From Streptomyces cucumeris (GTDB taxonomy: Bacteria; Actinomycetota; Actinomycetes; Streptomycetales; Streptomycetaceae): a stretch of 64,000 nt of DNA. Location: assembly GCF_024295805.1 (NCBI RefSeq), contig NZ_JANCLX010000007.1, positions 194,568 to 258,567 on the forward strand, written 5' to 3'. Below, one piece after another: positions 16,479 to 25,132 of the stretch. A program made the position numbers and the translations under genes. Below the pieces are notes generated by a model. It saw only the letters and a program-made list of their open reading frames with translations, searched no databases and was not told the DNA's origin. Positions within the stretch are counted from its first letter, which is position 1. Every line of letters begins with the position of its first letter.

Positions 16479-17729
16479 TCACTGGTGCGGGCGGTGGCCG
16501 CAGACCAGGAAGGCGACCGCGCGCTCGCGTTCGGTCCACCCCCGCGTGTCCAACTCGACGGACTGCAGCAGAACGCACTCGACGGCGTAGCCACCGTCCT
16601 CCAGCGCCCGCCCCACGGCTTCCGCCTCGTCCCGGGTGGTGGCGTGGGTGACGATGCGCTCGGGGCGGCGCGCGGCGCACGCGGCGACCACGGACACGCC
16701 CCCGCCGCCGATGCGCACCACATCCGGTTCCGGGAGGTCCTCCAGGACGCCGGGAGCGGTGCCCTGGACGACCTGGAGCTGGACGCCGAACCGGCGGGCG
16801 AGGGTCGCGGTGCGCTCACAGGCGTCCGCGTCCCGGTCCACGGCGATCACGGCGGCGCCGAACCCGGCGGTCTCCACCGCGGCCGCGCCGCTGCCCGCGC
16901 CGATGTCCCAGACCAGGTCGCCCACCCGGGGTCCGATCCGGGCCAGTTGAAGGGCGCGCAACTGCTGGGATTCGCTCTCGCCCAGCACGGTCGCGTAGGC
17001 GGGGGCGGGCAGCGCCCAGCCGCGGACGGTGCCCGGGAAGCCGGGGTCCCGTCCGGCGATCCAGCCGCCGTGCTGGGCACCGCGCGCGGTTCCGGTGGGC
17101 CGCCCGGCGGGCGGGGCGGTGGTGCCTGAGCCGCCGATGACGATGACGACGTTGGGGTCGCGCCAGACGTGGTCGGCGGCCTTCTCCGAGGTCAGGACGG
17201 TCACCTGCTCGCGTTCCGTGCCCAGGGCCTCGCAGATGACGAAGGTGCGGTGCACCGGGCCGAGGAGCAGTGCGAGTTCGGCGGGCCCGGCGCCGGGCGA
17301 GGTGAGAACGGCGACCTTGGTGTGGGCGCGGCAGACGTTGACGGCGCGGCGCAGATCGCGGCTGTGCGCGACCACCACCTGGGCGTCGTCCCAGGGCATT
17401 CCGGCGCGGGCGAAGGCGGTGGCGACGGAGGAGACGGCGGGGACGACCTCGACCTCGAGCCCGTGCTCGGGGGCGCGCAGGGCCCGGACGACACCGAAGA
17501 AGCCGGGGTCGCCGTCGGCGAGGACCACGGGTGAGCCGCGGTGCTGGGCGATGCGGCGGGCGGCGAGGTCCACACTGCCCAGCCGGATCCGCTCGGCGCC
17601 CGGTGGCACTTCGGGCAGCGCCAGGTGGTGGGCGGCTCCGGCCACCAGGGTGGCCGCGCCGAGGGCGGAACGGGCCACGTCGGTGAGCGGTGAGCCGTCC
17701 CAGCCGATCACCGTGACGCGGTCGGCCAT
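16479..17729 (-). CDS. cobL: Precorrin-6Y C5,15-methyltransferase (decarboxylating)
   Basis: A 416-residue CobL-type protein. The N-terminal tetrapyrrole methylase half (1 to about 200; ADGDPGFFGVVRAL, PAVSSVATAFARAG) is followed by a SAM-binding CbiT-like half (about 235-416; VWDIGAGSGAAAVE, RIGGGG). It methylates C5 and C15 of the corrin ring and removes the C12 acetate carboxyl in aerobic-type cobalamin synthesis. Same strand as the bluB-cobT fusion and cysG, about 280 bp upstream, so part of the same pathway though not tightly coupled. Confidence 0.9.
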   Translation of the reverse strand: MADRVTVIGWDGSPLTDVARSALGAATLVAGAAHHLALPEVPPGAERIRLGSVDLAARRIAQHRGSPVVLADGDPGFFGVVRALRAPEHGLEVEVVPAVSSVATAFARAGMPWDDAQVVVAHSRDLRRAVNVCRAHTKVAVLTSPGAGPAELALLLGPVHRTFVICEALGTEREQVTVLTSEKAADHVWRDPNVVIVIGGSGTTAPPAGRPTGTARGAQHGGWIAGRDPGFPGTVRGWALPAPAYATVLGESESQQLRALQLARIGPRVGDLVWDIGAGSGAAAVETAGFGAAVIAVDRDADACERTATLARRFGVQLQVVQGTAPGVLEDLPEPDVVRIGGGGVSVVAACAARRPERIVTHATTRDEAEAVGRALEDGGYAVECVLLQSVELDTRGWTERERAVAFLVCGHRPHQ

Positions 17730-18007
17730 CGTCGTCTGTCTCCCCGGGTGTCGTTCGGTCGGTCGGGTCGCCGTGCGGGGTGCCGCAGGTGTGCCGGGTG
17801 CGGCGGGTGCCGCGGGGTGTGCTCGCGAGGTTTCGCGGGTGCGCCGCGGACACGGCCGCCGGATGGCGCGGATGCGGCGCGGGCGGGCCGGTGCGTGGGT
17901 ACGCGGTACGCGGGCTCGGGCAGATTACCCCGCCTGGTCCGGACCGCCGGAGCGGGGGCGGCGGCCGGGGTGGTGCGCCGGGGGCGCGGGGGCGCGCGGC
18001 CCCGGGG

Positions 18008-18646
18008 TCAGCCCCAGTCGGAATAGCCGCCGAAGGCGTCCGATCCGGCCATGGATTCGGGAATTCCGTCGAGGTCCTCGGCGAGCAGGCTCCACACGAT
18101 GAGGTCGGTGCGCAGATCCGTCCAGCCGCCGTCCTCCGTCTGGGTGCGGGCTATTCCCGCGTTGCGCAGCACGCCCTCGCTGATGCAGCCGACCTTCTGG
18201 GCCACCTGCTGGGCGGCGGTGTTGTCGGCGGCGGTGCGCAGCTCCAGGCGCTCGAACTTCTGGTCCTGGAAGAGCCAGCGGGCGACAGCGAGCACCGCTT
18301 CCGAGGCATAGCCCTCACCGCGCGCCCAGGGGGCGGTGATGTAGCTGATCTCGGTGCCCAGGACCCGCCAGTCGGTGTTGCGCAGATGGACCAGTCCCAC
18401 CAGTCGCTGGGTGAGGAACTCGGCGACGGCGAAGACGATTCCGCGGCCGGTGGTGCGTTCGGCCGGGGCGAGCCGCAGCGCCTGATCGCGGGCGTCGCGC
18501 TGGGTGTACGGGAGGGGCCCCCTGGTCCAGGTGACCACGAGCTCGTCGGTCATCATCTCCGCGAGCGCGGGTACGTCCGCTTCCTCGAACGGGCGCAGCA
18601 CCAGGCGTTCGGTGCTGATGGAGATGTCCGGGAAGGTGGATGTCAT
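18008..18646 (-). CDS. GNAT acetyltransferase (RimJ/RimL type)
   Basis: A 212-residue protein opening with the typical STERLVLRPFEEADVPAL strand-helix of the RimJ/RimL branch, then ISYITAPWARGEGYASEAV (acyl-CoA loop) and ELRTAADNTAAQQVAQKVGC. Substrate unknown (protein N-terminus or small amine). ATG 18646 has GGAG at good spacing. Stands alone between cobL and the transporter operon. Confidence 0.85.
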   Translation of the reverse strand: MTSTFPDISISTERLVLRPFEEADVPALAEMMTDELVVTWTRGPLPYTQRDARDQALRLAPAERTTGRGIVFAVAEFLTQRLVGLVHLRNTDWRVLGTEISYITAPWARGEGYASEAVLAVARWLFQDQKFERLELRTAADNTAAQQVAQKVGCISEGVLRNAGIARTQTEDGGWTDLRTDLIVWSLLAEDLDGIPESMAGSDAFGGYSDWG

Positions 18647-18745
18647 GCGCCGCTCCGTAACCGGGGGTCGTTTTCCGTAGCCGTCAAGAGTGCCCAGCAT
18701 GCAGCATCGGCCAGGGGAAACGCAGCACGGGGTGGCCAAGCGGAA

Positions 18746-18781
18746 GGCTCCGCATCCGGTTGTGTGCCGGAATGCGGAGCC
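18746..18781. terminator. Hairpin terminator after the metQ genes
   Basis: GGCTCCGCATCCGG (18746-18759) pairs with CCGGAATGCGGAGCC (18767-18781) with one bulged base and a 7-base loop, just past the last gene of the transporter operon. Confidence 0.75.
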
Positions 18782-18796
18782 CTGGGCTTCCGTCGG

Positions 18797-19615
18797 CTAA
18801 CCCGCGGTGACCGGCAGCACCGAACCGCGGTACTTGTGCTGGATGAATTTCCGCACTTCGGGGGAGGTGAGCAGCTTGGCCAGCTTCTTCACCCGCGGAT
18901 CGTCCTCATTGCCCTTCTTCACGGCGAGGACATTGGCGTATTCATTTCCCTTCACCGACTCCAGCAGTATCGCGTCCTCGGCCGGGTCGAGTCCGGCGTC
19001 GAGCGCGTAATTGCTGTTGATGACGGCCGCGTCCACATCGTCGAGGGAGCGGGGCAGCTGGGCGGGTTCCAGCTCCTTGAACGTCAGCTTCTTCGGGTTG
19101 GAGGTGATGTCGGCCGGGCTCGCGGTGGGTCCGGCATCCTTCTTCAGCCCGATGACGCCCTTGGCCGCGAGGAGCTGGAGCGCCCGCCCCTCGTTGGTGA
19201 GTTCATTGGGCACGGCAACGGTCGCGCCCTCGGACAGCGCGGAGATGTCCTTGACGCGCTTGGAGTACGCGCCCATCGGGGGCAGATAGGCGTCCGTGAC
19301 GGCCACCAGATCGGTGCCCTTGGTCGTGTTGAAGTTATCCAGGAACGGGACGTTCTGGTACAGGTTGGCGTCGAGCGAACCCTCCTGGAGGGCGGTGTTC
19401 GGCAGGACGTAGTCCGTGAACTCCTTGACCTCCAGCGAGAGCCCGGCCTTCTTGGCCAGGTGCTTCTCGATGTGGGCGAGCACTTCACCGGCCGGGACGG
19501 CGGTCGCCCCGACGACGAGGGTGTCGTCGTCGGAGCCACCGGCGGAGCCCGCCCCGCACCCGGTCAGCCCGAGGGCGAGTACCACCGCGGCGACGGGGAC
19601 GGCGATCTGGCGCAT
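18797..19615 (-). CDS. metQ: MetQ/NlpA-type substrate-binding lipoprotein, distal copy
   Basis: A 272-residue lipoprotein with lipobox L-T-G-C (Cys20), then an NlpA/MetQ fold: LVVGATAVPAGEVL, LEVKEFTDYVLPNTAL, DANLYQNVPFLDNFN and NSNYALDAG. It would bind methionine or a related compound outside the membrane and deliver it to MetNI. It is a paralogue of the preceding gene (19653-20474), identical over long C-terminal stretches such as KKGNEDDPRVKKLAKLLTSP. Last gene of a metN-metI-metQ-metQ operon. Exact ligand is inference. Confidence 0.88.
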   Translation of the reverse strand: MRQIAVPVAAVVLALGLTGCGAGSAGGSDDDTLVVGATAVPAGEVLAHIEKHLAKKAGLSLEVKEFTDYVLPNTALQEGSLDANLYQNVPFLDNFNTTKGTDLVAVTDAYLPPMGAYSKRVKDISALSEGATVAVPNELTNEGRALQLLAAKGVIGLKKDAGPTASPADITSNPKKLTFKELEPAQLPRSLDDVDAAVINSNYALDAGLDPAEDAILLESVKGNEYANVLAVKKGNEDDPRVKKLAKLLTSPEVRKFIQHKYRGSVLPVTAG

Positions 19616-19652
19616 GATGTCGCTTCCTTCGGTGCGGTGACGCGCGGGCCGG

Positions 19653-20474
19653 TCAGAACGAGGGGAGGACGGAGCCGGCGTACTTGTCCTTGATGAACTT
19701 CTTCACCTCGGGCGAGGTGAGCAGCTTGGCCAGCTTCTTCACCCGCGGGTCGTCCTCGTTGCCCTTCTTCACGGCGAGGAAGTTGCCGTAGGGGTTCTTC
19801 TCGGGGGACTCCAGGACCAGGGCGTCCTTCGCGGGCTTGAGGTCGGCCGCGATGGCGAAGTTGCCGTTGATGACCGCGGCGTCCACGTCGCCGAGCGCAC
19901 GCGTCAGCTGGGCGGCCTCGAGCTCCTTGAACTTCAGGCCCTTGGGGTTGGCGGCGATGTCCTTCGGGGTGGCCTCGGTGCCGACGCCGTCCTTGAGCTC
20001 GATGATCTTGTTGGCGTCCAGCAGCTTCAGCGCGCGGGCCTCGTTGACCGTGTCGTTCGGGATGGCGACGGTGGCGCCCTTCTTGATGTCCCCGACCTTC
20101 TTCGCCCCGTCGGAGTACAGGCCGAGCGGCTCGAGGTGCACCGTGACGACGGGCACGATGTCGGTGCCCTTCTTCTTGTTGAAGTCGTCCAGGAACGGCT
20201 GGTTCTGGAAGTAGTTGGCACCGACCGAGCCGTCCTGGGTGGAGAGGTTCGGCGTGTTGTAGTCGGTGAACTCCTTGACCTCGAGCTCGAGGCCGTTCTT
20301 CTCGGCCAGGTGGTCCTTGACGTAGGTGAGTATCTCCGCGTGCGGGACCGGGCTCGCGGCGACGATGAGCGGGCCGTCCTTGCTCGCGGCGTTCTCGGTG
20401 CCGCAGGCGGACAGGCCGAGGGCGAGCGCTCCGGCGGTGAGGGCGATGGTGACGGTCTTGGTGGTGTTACGCAC
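19653..20474 (-). CDS. metQ: MetQ/NlpA-type substrate-binding lipoprotein, proximal copy
   Basis: A 273-residue lipoprotein with lipobox L-S-A-C (Cys24) and the same fold as its downstream paralogue (IVAASPVPHAEILTYV, VKEFTDYNTPNLS, GANYFQNQPFLDDFN). GTG 20474 is chosen because AAAGG lies eight bases upstream; an extra nine residues are possible. The two copies differ most in the N-terminal lobe and around the ligand cleft, so they may bind different sulfur compounds; that is inference. Confidence 0.88.
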   Translation of the reverse strand: MRNTTKTVTIALTAGALALGLSACGTENAASKDGPLIVAASPVPHAEILTYVKDHLAEKNGLELEVKEFTDYNTPNLSTQDGSVGANYFQNQPFLDDFNKKKGTDIVPVVTVHLEPLGLYSDGAKKVGDIKKGATVAIPNDTVNEARALKLLDANKIIELKDGVGTEATPKDIAANPKGLKFKELEAAQLTRALGDVDAAVINGNFAIAADLKPAKDALVLESPEKNPYGNFLAVKKGNEDDPRVKKLAKLLTSPEVKKFIKDKYAGSVLPSF

Positions 20475-20585
20475 GAAAAGTGCCTTTCTTCTGGGGCGCA
20501 CGGTGCCGCCGGGGGTGCGCAGGCACCGTGCGAGGGGTGGGGCTGTGGGGGGGAGGTGGGGGTGTGGTCGGAGGGGGACGGTGGC

Positions 20586-21386
20586 TCAGGGGACCTTGGC
20601 GGGCTCGGTGTCCGCGGGCTCCGCACCGGCCGGTTCACCGGTGGCCGCGGCGGTCCCGGCGGCGGCCGGGGCGGACGGGGCGCTCCTGGCGGGGCGCAGC
20701 AGCACCAGCCGGGGGACGGACGAGGAACGGCCGCGGTGCGCGAGGGAGCGTGCCGCGAAGTCGCCCACGAACTGGATGACCGAGATCGCCACGGCGAGGA
20801 TGGCGACGGTGATCCACATCAGATCGGTCTCGAACCGCTGGTAGCCGTAGCGGATGGCGAGGTCGCCCAGTCCGCCGGCGCCGACGGTGCCGGCCATCGC
20901 CGAGTAGCCCAGCAGTGCCACGACGGTCGTGGTGGCACTGGAGATCAGCGAGGGCAGCGCCTCGGGCAGCAGCACCTTGCGGACCACGGTCCAGGTGGAG
21001 CCGCCCATCGACTGCACGGCCTCGACGAGTCCGCCGTCCACCTCGCGTACCGAGGTCTCCACCAGCCGGGCGAAGAAGGGGATGGCGCCGATCGCCAGGG
21101 GCACGACCGCGGCCTCGGGCCCGATGGTGGTGCCCACGACCAGGCGGGTGAAGGGGATCAGGGCCGCCAGCAGGATGATGAACGGCATCGAGCGGGCGAC
21201 GTTCACGATCTGGCCGAGAACCTTGTTGACGACCACATTCTGAAGAACCCCGCCACGGTCGGTGAGGACCAGCAGCACTCCGAGCGGCAGTCCGCCGACG
21301 ACCGCGATCAGTCCGGACCAGCCGACCATGTAGAGGGTGTCCCAACAGGCCTGCTCCAGCAGCGGCTCCATCTCGGACCAGGTCAC
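20586..21386 (-). CDS. metI: Methionine-type ABC transporter permease
   Basis: A 266-residue inner-membrane permease with about five spans. The EAA loop EAVQSMGGSTWTVVRKVLLPEALP contacts the ATPase. The last 45 residues are a polar Ala/Pro/Glu tail not found in typical MetI (about 215 residues). Its start overlaps the end of metN by four bases (ATGA at 21383-21386), so the two are coupled. Confidence 0.9.
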   Translation of the reverse strand: MTWSEMEPLLEQACWDTLYMVGWSGLIAVVGGLPLGVLLVLTDRGGVLQNVVVNKVLGQIVNVARSMPFIILLAALIPFTRLVVGTTIGPEAAVVPLAIGAIPFFARLVETSVREVDGGLVEAVQSMGGSTWTVVRKVLLPEALPSLISSATTTVVALLGYSAMAGTVGAGGLGDLAIRYGYQRFETDLMWITVAILAVAISVIQFVGDFAARSLAHRGRSSSVPRLVLLRPARSAPSAPAAAGTAAATGEPAGAEPADTEPAKVP

Positions 21387-22444
21387 TTGGCGCCCTCCTT
21401 GAGCAGCTGGGTGGTGGGTGCGGCCGCCCGCGGGCCGTCGGCGATCGCCGCCACGTCGACCTGGAGCCCCTGCTCGCGCAGGAAGCCGATCGGGACGACG
21501 TTCTCCTCGAACCGGCCGGGCAGTTCGATGCGCATCCGGCCGACCTGGTTGCCGCCGACGGTGTCCATCGCGGCGCCGAGGATCGAGATGTCGATGTTGT
21601 AGGTGCGGGAGAGCTGGGAGATGACCGGCTTGGTGGCGGCCTCGCCCTGGAAGGTGACGTCCACGACCGTGCGGTCCGCGGCCGAGGGCTCGCCGCCGAC
21701 CGGGAACAGCTCATGGGCCAGTTCGGACCCCGGGGTGGCCAGCAGATCGGTGACCCGGCCGGACTCCACGATCCGCCCGCCGCGCATCAGCGCGGCCGAG
21801 TCGCAGATCGTCTTGACCACGTCCATCTCATGGGTGATCAGCAGTACGGTCAGCCCGAGCTGGCGGTTGAGGTCGCGCAGCAGCTGGAGGATCGAGCGGG
21901 TGGTCTCGGGGTCGAGCGCCGAGGTGGCCTCGTCCGACAGCAGCACCTTGGGGTCACCCGCGAGCGCACGGGCGATACCGACCCGCTGTTTCTGGCCACC
22001 GGAGAGCTGGGCCGGGTACGCCTTGGCCTTGTCGCCGAGACCGACCAGTTCGAGCAGTTCCAGCGCCTTGCGGGTGCGCTCCCGGCCGGAGACCCCGAGG
22101 ATCTCCAGCGGCAGTTCGACGTTGTCCCGCACGGTGCGCGAGGACAGCAGGTTGAAGTGCTGGAAGACCATGCCGATCCGGCTGCGGGCCTGGCGCAGCG
22201 CGGATCCGGCCCGCGGCCCGCGCCCGGCGAGCGCGGTGAGGTCCTGACCGGCGACGGCGATGGTGCCGGAGGTGGGGCGCTCCAGGAGGTTGACGCAGCG
22301 GATGAGGGTGGACTTCCCGGCGCCGCTCTGGCCGACGACGCCGTACACCTCACCCTCGCGGACATGCAGATCGACGCCGTCGAGGGCGGTGACCTCGCGG
22401 CCTCGTGAGCGGTAGACCTTGGTCAGGTCCGTGGTGGTGATCAC
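21383..22444 (-). CDS. metN: Methionine-type ABC transporter ATP-binding protein
   Basis: A 353-residue ATPase: Walker A GQSGAGKST, signature LSGGQKQRVGIARAL, Walker B VLLSDEATSALD, and a C-terminal NIL/ACT-like domain (about 265-340) that in known MetN proteins binds methionine and inhibits transport. GTG 22444 gives the normal family start (V-I-T-T-T-D-L-T-K-V-Y) with GACGGAAA before it; an ATG at 22501 would add 19 unlike residues and has no ribosome site. First gene of the metN-I-Q-Q operon. Confidence 0.9.
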   Translation of the reverse strand: MITTTDLTKVYRSRGREVTALDGVDLHVREGEVYGVVGQSGAGKSTLIRCVNLLERPTSGTIAVAGQDLTALAGRGPRAGSALRQARSRIGMVFQHFNLLSSRTVRDNVELPLEILGVSGRERTRKALELLELVGLGDKAKAYPAQLSGGQKQRVGIARALAGDPKVLLSDEATSALDPETTRSILQLLRDLNRQLGLTVLLITHEMDVVKTICDSAALMRGGRIVESGRVTDLLATPGSELAHELFPVGGEPSAADRTVVDVTFQGEAATKPVISQLSRTYNIDISILGAAMDTVGGNQVGRMRIELPGRFEENVVPIGFLREQGLQVDVAAIADGPRAAAPTTQLLKEGAK

Positions 22445-22625
22445 AGGGTTTCCGTCACTGTTGAGTGCGCGGCGGGGGTGCGCCGGACACGGTTCGTTCA
22501 TTGCGGAACGCGGCAGGGGGACCCCCGCGGGCACGACGGCGGGACGTCGTGGCGCGGCTACGGGTTCCGGTGACGCGGGGCAGCTCGGTCCGGCGCGTTA
22601 TGGGCGCGCGGCAGCCGGCTCAGCG

Positions 22626-22647
22626 GTCTCGCTTCGGGGCGCGAGAC
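22626..22647 (-). promoter_or_regulatory. Hairpin directly after the Cys-rich leader ORF
   Basis: GTCTCGC (22641-22647 read on the minus strand) and GCGAGAC (22626-22632) form a 7-bp stem with an 8-base loop. It begins 14 bases after the leader stop codon, within reach of a stalled ribosome, so it could be part of an attenuator. Confidence 0.45.
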
Positions 22648-22661
22648 ACGGACAGGGGCCC

Positions 22662-22748
22662 TCAGCAGTCACACATTCGACACCGACAACGAGCACCGGG
22701 CGCGGTGAACGCCTCGGTCGCGGGAATGCGGATGCTCGTCGTGGTCAT
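22662..22748 (-). CDS. Short Cys-rich leader peptide (candidate cysteine attenuator)
   Basis: A 28-codon ORF: ATG 22748, TGA 22662-22664. The first 18 residues are ordinary (MTTTSIRIPA and so on); the last nine are R-C-R-C-R-M-C-D-C, four Cys and one Met just before the stop. No ribosome site precedes the ATG, while TACTTG at -11 to -6 fits a leaderless start. Poly-cysteine leaderless ORFs are known in mycobacteria as attenuators of cysteine/sulfur genes; the downstream metNIQ-type importer fits that pattern. Coding status here is inferred, not shown. Confidence 0.6.
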   Translation of the reverse strand: MTTTSIRIPATEAFTAPGARCRCRMCDC

Positions 22749-22842
22749 GGCCGCAAGTAAAGCAGACAGCAGGACGGGCCGATCAACCATGTCCGTATAG
22801 CGGACATCGTTGACCAGCCCGTGGACAAGCGGAAGCGATCAT

Positions 22843-23490
22843 TCAGGCCCGTACGGTGAGCTCCACTCCCCCGTCGGTGGCCTGGGCCGACACGGCCGAG
22901 AGGTCCTCCACCACCCAGTCGGCGATCAGCTCGGCCCGGGGGACCGTTGTGGTCAACGCCACGGTCCGCATCCCGGCCGCGCGGGCCGAGGCGAGCCCGG
23001 CCGGGGCGTCCTCGAAGGCCACACAGCGGGCCGGGTCCACCCCCAGCCGCTCGGCGGCCAGCAGGAACGGCTCGGGGTCGGGCTTGCCGCGGGTGATGTC
23101 GTCCGCGGTGATCAGCGTCCCCGGGCGCAGCCCCACCTCGGTCAGCCGGGCAGCGGCCAGCCGTGCGTTCGCCGAGGTCACCACGGCCCAGCGGGCGGCG
23201 GGAAGGCCGGTCAGCAGTTCCGCGGTGCCGGGCAGCAGCTTGACCCCGCCGGGGACGTCCGCCAGCTCCAGCGCGTCGATACGGGCGCGGGCCCCGGCTA
23301 TCCGCTCGGCGGGCAGCAGATCGCCGATGATGTCGTTCGCCGGGCGGCCGTGCAGTTCGACGGCCGCGAACTCCTCCTCCGACACGCCGTACTCCCCCGC
23401 CCACCGGGTCCAGCAGCGCACGACCGACTCCATGGAGGAGACCAGGGTTCCGTCGTTGTCGAACAGCAGGGCGTCAGCGGAGATCCTCAT
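22843..23490 (-). CDS. HAD-superfamily sugar-phosphatase-like hydrolase
   Basis: A 215-residue HAD phosphatase. Motif I is LLFDNDGTLVSS (both Asp present), motif II VVTSANARL, Lys in GKPDPEPF, and motif IV VAFEDAPAGLASA. The helical cap after motif I resembles the phosphoglycolate / sugar-phosphate group. It probably dephosphorylates a small sugar phosphate. No ribosome site is seen before ATG 23490; TACGCT close upstream suggests a leaderless message. Confidence 0.85.
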   Translation of the reverse strand: MRISADALLFDNDGTLVSSMESVVRCWTRWAGEYGVSEEEFAAVELHGRPANDIIGDLLPAERIAGARARIDALELADVPGGVKLLPGTAELLTGLPAARWAVVTSANARLAAARLTEVGLRPGTLITADDITRGKPDPEPFLLAAERLGVDPARCVAFEDAPAGLASARAAGMRTVALTTTVPRAELIADWVVEDLSAVSAQATDGGVELTVRA

Positions 23491-23639
23491 GGCGCGCAGC
23501 GTACGTGGGCGCCTTCCCGGCCCGGCCACCGCATCGGCCCCGGGCCCGGGGCCGATGACAACGCGGTCATCAGAGGCGATTACAGTCGTCCCATGCTTGT
23601 CACCCCCTGTGTGCGCCACCACACCGCACGGAGGTCCCG

Positions 23640-24008
23640 TTGATCGCGGCGCTGACGGTCGCGCTCGGTGTGACCGCGCTCCTGCTCGCCGCCTGGTGCG
23701 GCTGGGCCGCCTATCGCGACCAGCCCACCAAGGACTGGCACTTCATCGGTATGGCCGTGGTGGCCCTGCTGGCGATCGTCCAGCTCGTCGTCGGGATCGT
23801 CCGGCTGGCGGGCGGGGACGACCCCGACCAGGGCTTGGCGATCTTCGTGGCCTATCTGATCGGCTCCGCGCTCGCCGTGCCGATCGCGGCGTTCATGTCG
23901 CTGGCCGAGCGGACCCGCTGGGGTTCGGCGACGGTCGCGGCCGCGGCCGTGGTGCTGGCCGTGCTCGAAGTGCGGCTGTACGACATCTGGGGAGGCGTCG
24001 GTGGCTGA
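23640..24008 (+). CDS. Conserved four-span membrane protein
   Basis: A 122-residue hydrophobic protein with about four spans and a charged loop WAAYRDQPTKDW after the first. TTG 23640 is preceded by GGAGGT at four bases. It overlaps the next gene by eight bases, so the two are coupled. No functional motif seen. Confidence 0.75.
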   Translation: MIAALTVALGVTALLLAAWCGWAAYRDQPTKDWHFIGMAVVALLAIVQLVVGIVRLAGGDDPDQGLAIFVAYLIGSALAVPIAAFMSLAERTRWGSATVAAAAVVLAVLEVRLYDIWGGVGG

Positions 24009-24456
24009 GTCCACGGAATCCTCGCGGTCCGCGTCGGCGCGGCCCGACGGGACATCGGGCCCCGCGGCCCGGCGGACCGGTCTCGGACAGGGTCCGGGCC
24101 GGCTGCTGGTGCTGCTCTACGGAGTGTTCACCGTGGCGGCGGCGTCCCGCTCGATCTACCAGCTCATCGCCCAGTACCACGAGGCGCCGCTGGCCTACAT
24201 CCTCTCGGCGGTCTCGGCGGCGGTGTACGCGTTCATCACCGTCTCGCTGGTGCGCGGCGGCGAGGGGGCGCGCCGGGCGGCGATGGTCTGCTGTGCGCTG
24301 GAGCTGATCGGGGTGCTCACCATCGGCACCTGGACGCTGGCCGACCCCTCCGCCTTCCCCGACCAGACGGTGTGGTCCGACTACGGGATGGGCTATCTCT
24401 TCATCCCGATCTTCCTGCCGGTCACCGGTCTGCTCTGGCTGCGCCGCAAGGACTGA
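24001..24456 (+). CDS. Conserved four-span membrane protein
   Basis: A 151-residue protein: a polar N-terminus of about 30 residues followed by four likely spans and a short basic end (WLRRKD). GTG 24001 lies inside the last codons of the previous gene. Probably forms a two-gene operon, and perhaps a complex, with it. Function unknown. Confidence 0.75.
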   Translation: MAESTESSRSASARPDGTSGPAARRTGLGQGPGRLLVLLYGVFTVAAASRSIYQLIAQYHEAPLAYILSAVSAAVYAFITVSLVRGGEGARRAAMVCCALELIGVLTIGTWTLADPSAFPDQTVWSDYGMGYLFIPIFLPVTGLLWLRRKD

Positions 24457-24505
24457 GCGCGAGGCGGACCGAGCGGTGTCCCGCCCGGTCCGTCCCGCGA
24501 GGTGC

Positions 24506-25009
24506 TTACGCGCTGGCGGCGAAGGCCGACGCCGAGGCGTCCTTCTCCAGCGTGACCACGCTCAGCCGCCGGCTGACCTCCTCGGTGCCCACCTGGGCAT
24601 AGCCGTTACGGCGGTACAGCCGCAGATTGCCGTCGCTGCGGTGTCCGGTGAAGAGGCGGTAGCGCTTGGCGGCCCGCTCCTCGGCCAGCCGCCCCTCGAT
24701 GGCCGCGAGCAGCCGCCCGCCCAGGCCGTGGCGCTGCATCCGGGGGTGGACGATGAGCTTGCCGATGGCGGCGGTGCCCTTGTCGTCGACCGCGCCGCGG
24801 ACCGAACCGACGACCTCCGCGCCCAGCCGGGCCACGAGCACACAACCCTCGCCGAGTTCGGCCCGCAGATCGTCCAGCGTCTGCGTCAGCGGCTCGATGG
24901 AGTAGTCCCCGTACAGCTCGGCCTCGCCCTGGTAGCACAGATACTGGAGCTTGAGGATCTGCTCGGCGTCGTCCGCGGTCGCCGCGGAGATGGTCACGCT
25001 CATGCCCAT
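24506..25009 (-). CDS. GNAT acetyltransferase
   Basis: A 167-residue single-domain GNAT. Conserved parts: IGKLIVHPRMQRHGLGGRLLAAIE (acyl-CoA loop) and GNLRLYRRNGY. Substrate unknown. Either of two Met codons (25009 or 25003) may be used. Convergent with the membrane-protein pair; a GC-rich imperfect hairpin fills the gap. Confidence 0.85.
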   Translation of the reverse strand: MGMSVTISAATADDAEQILKLQYLCYQGEAELYGDYSIEPLTQTLDDLRAELGEGCVLVARLGAEVVGSVRGAVDDKGTAAIGKLIVHPRMQRHGLGGRLLAAIEGRLAEERAAKRYRLFTGHRSDGNLRLYRRNGYAQVGTEEVSRRLSVVTLEKDASASAFAASA

Positions 25010-25132
25010 GTGCGCATGCCTCCCCTTGTCTCGGTCCTCCCGGCCGCGGTGAGGGTGGGTGTGCGGCCGGGGTTCATGGCCCTGGGTGGAAGCGCCGCGC
25101 GGTGGTGCGTCCGCTTCCCGGGCGCCGATTGT

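Larger units (their letters stand above)
22445..22842. other. Leader region of the metNIQ-like operon
   Basis: 398 bp without a full-size gene. It holds a 28-codon Cys-rich ORF (22662-22748) and, just beyond its stop, a 7-bp hairpin (22626-22647), both on the minus strand, followed by several other GC-rich stems before metN. No SAM-riboswitch signature was recognised. Confidence 0.6.

Noticed and set aside
17730..18007. Small plus-strand frames in the gap between cobL and the GNAT gene
   Set aside because: Arg/Gly-rich low-complexity translation without ribosome site; the gap seems non-coding.
22445..22842. SAM riboswitch before metN
   Set aside because: No S-box core pattern was recognised; the Cys-rich ORF and hairpin explain the leader better. 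A covariance-model search would settle it.
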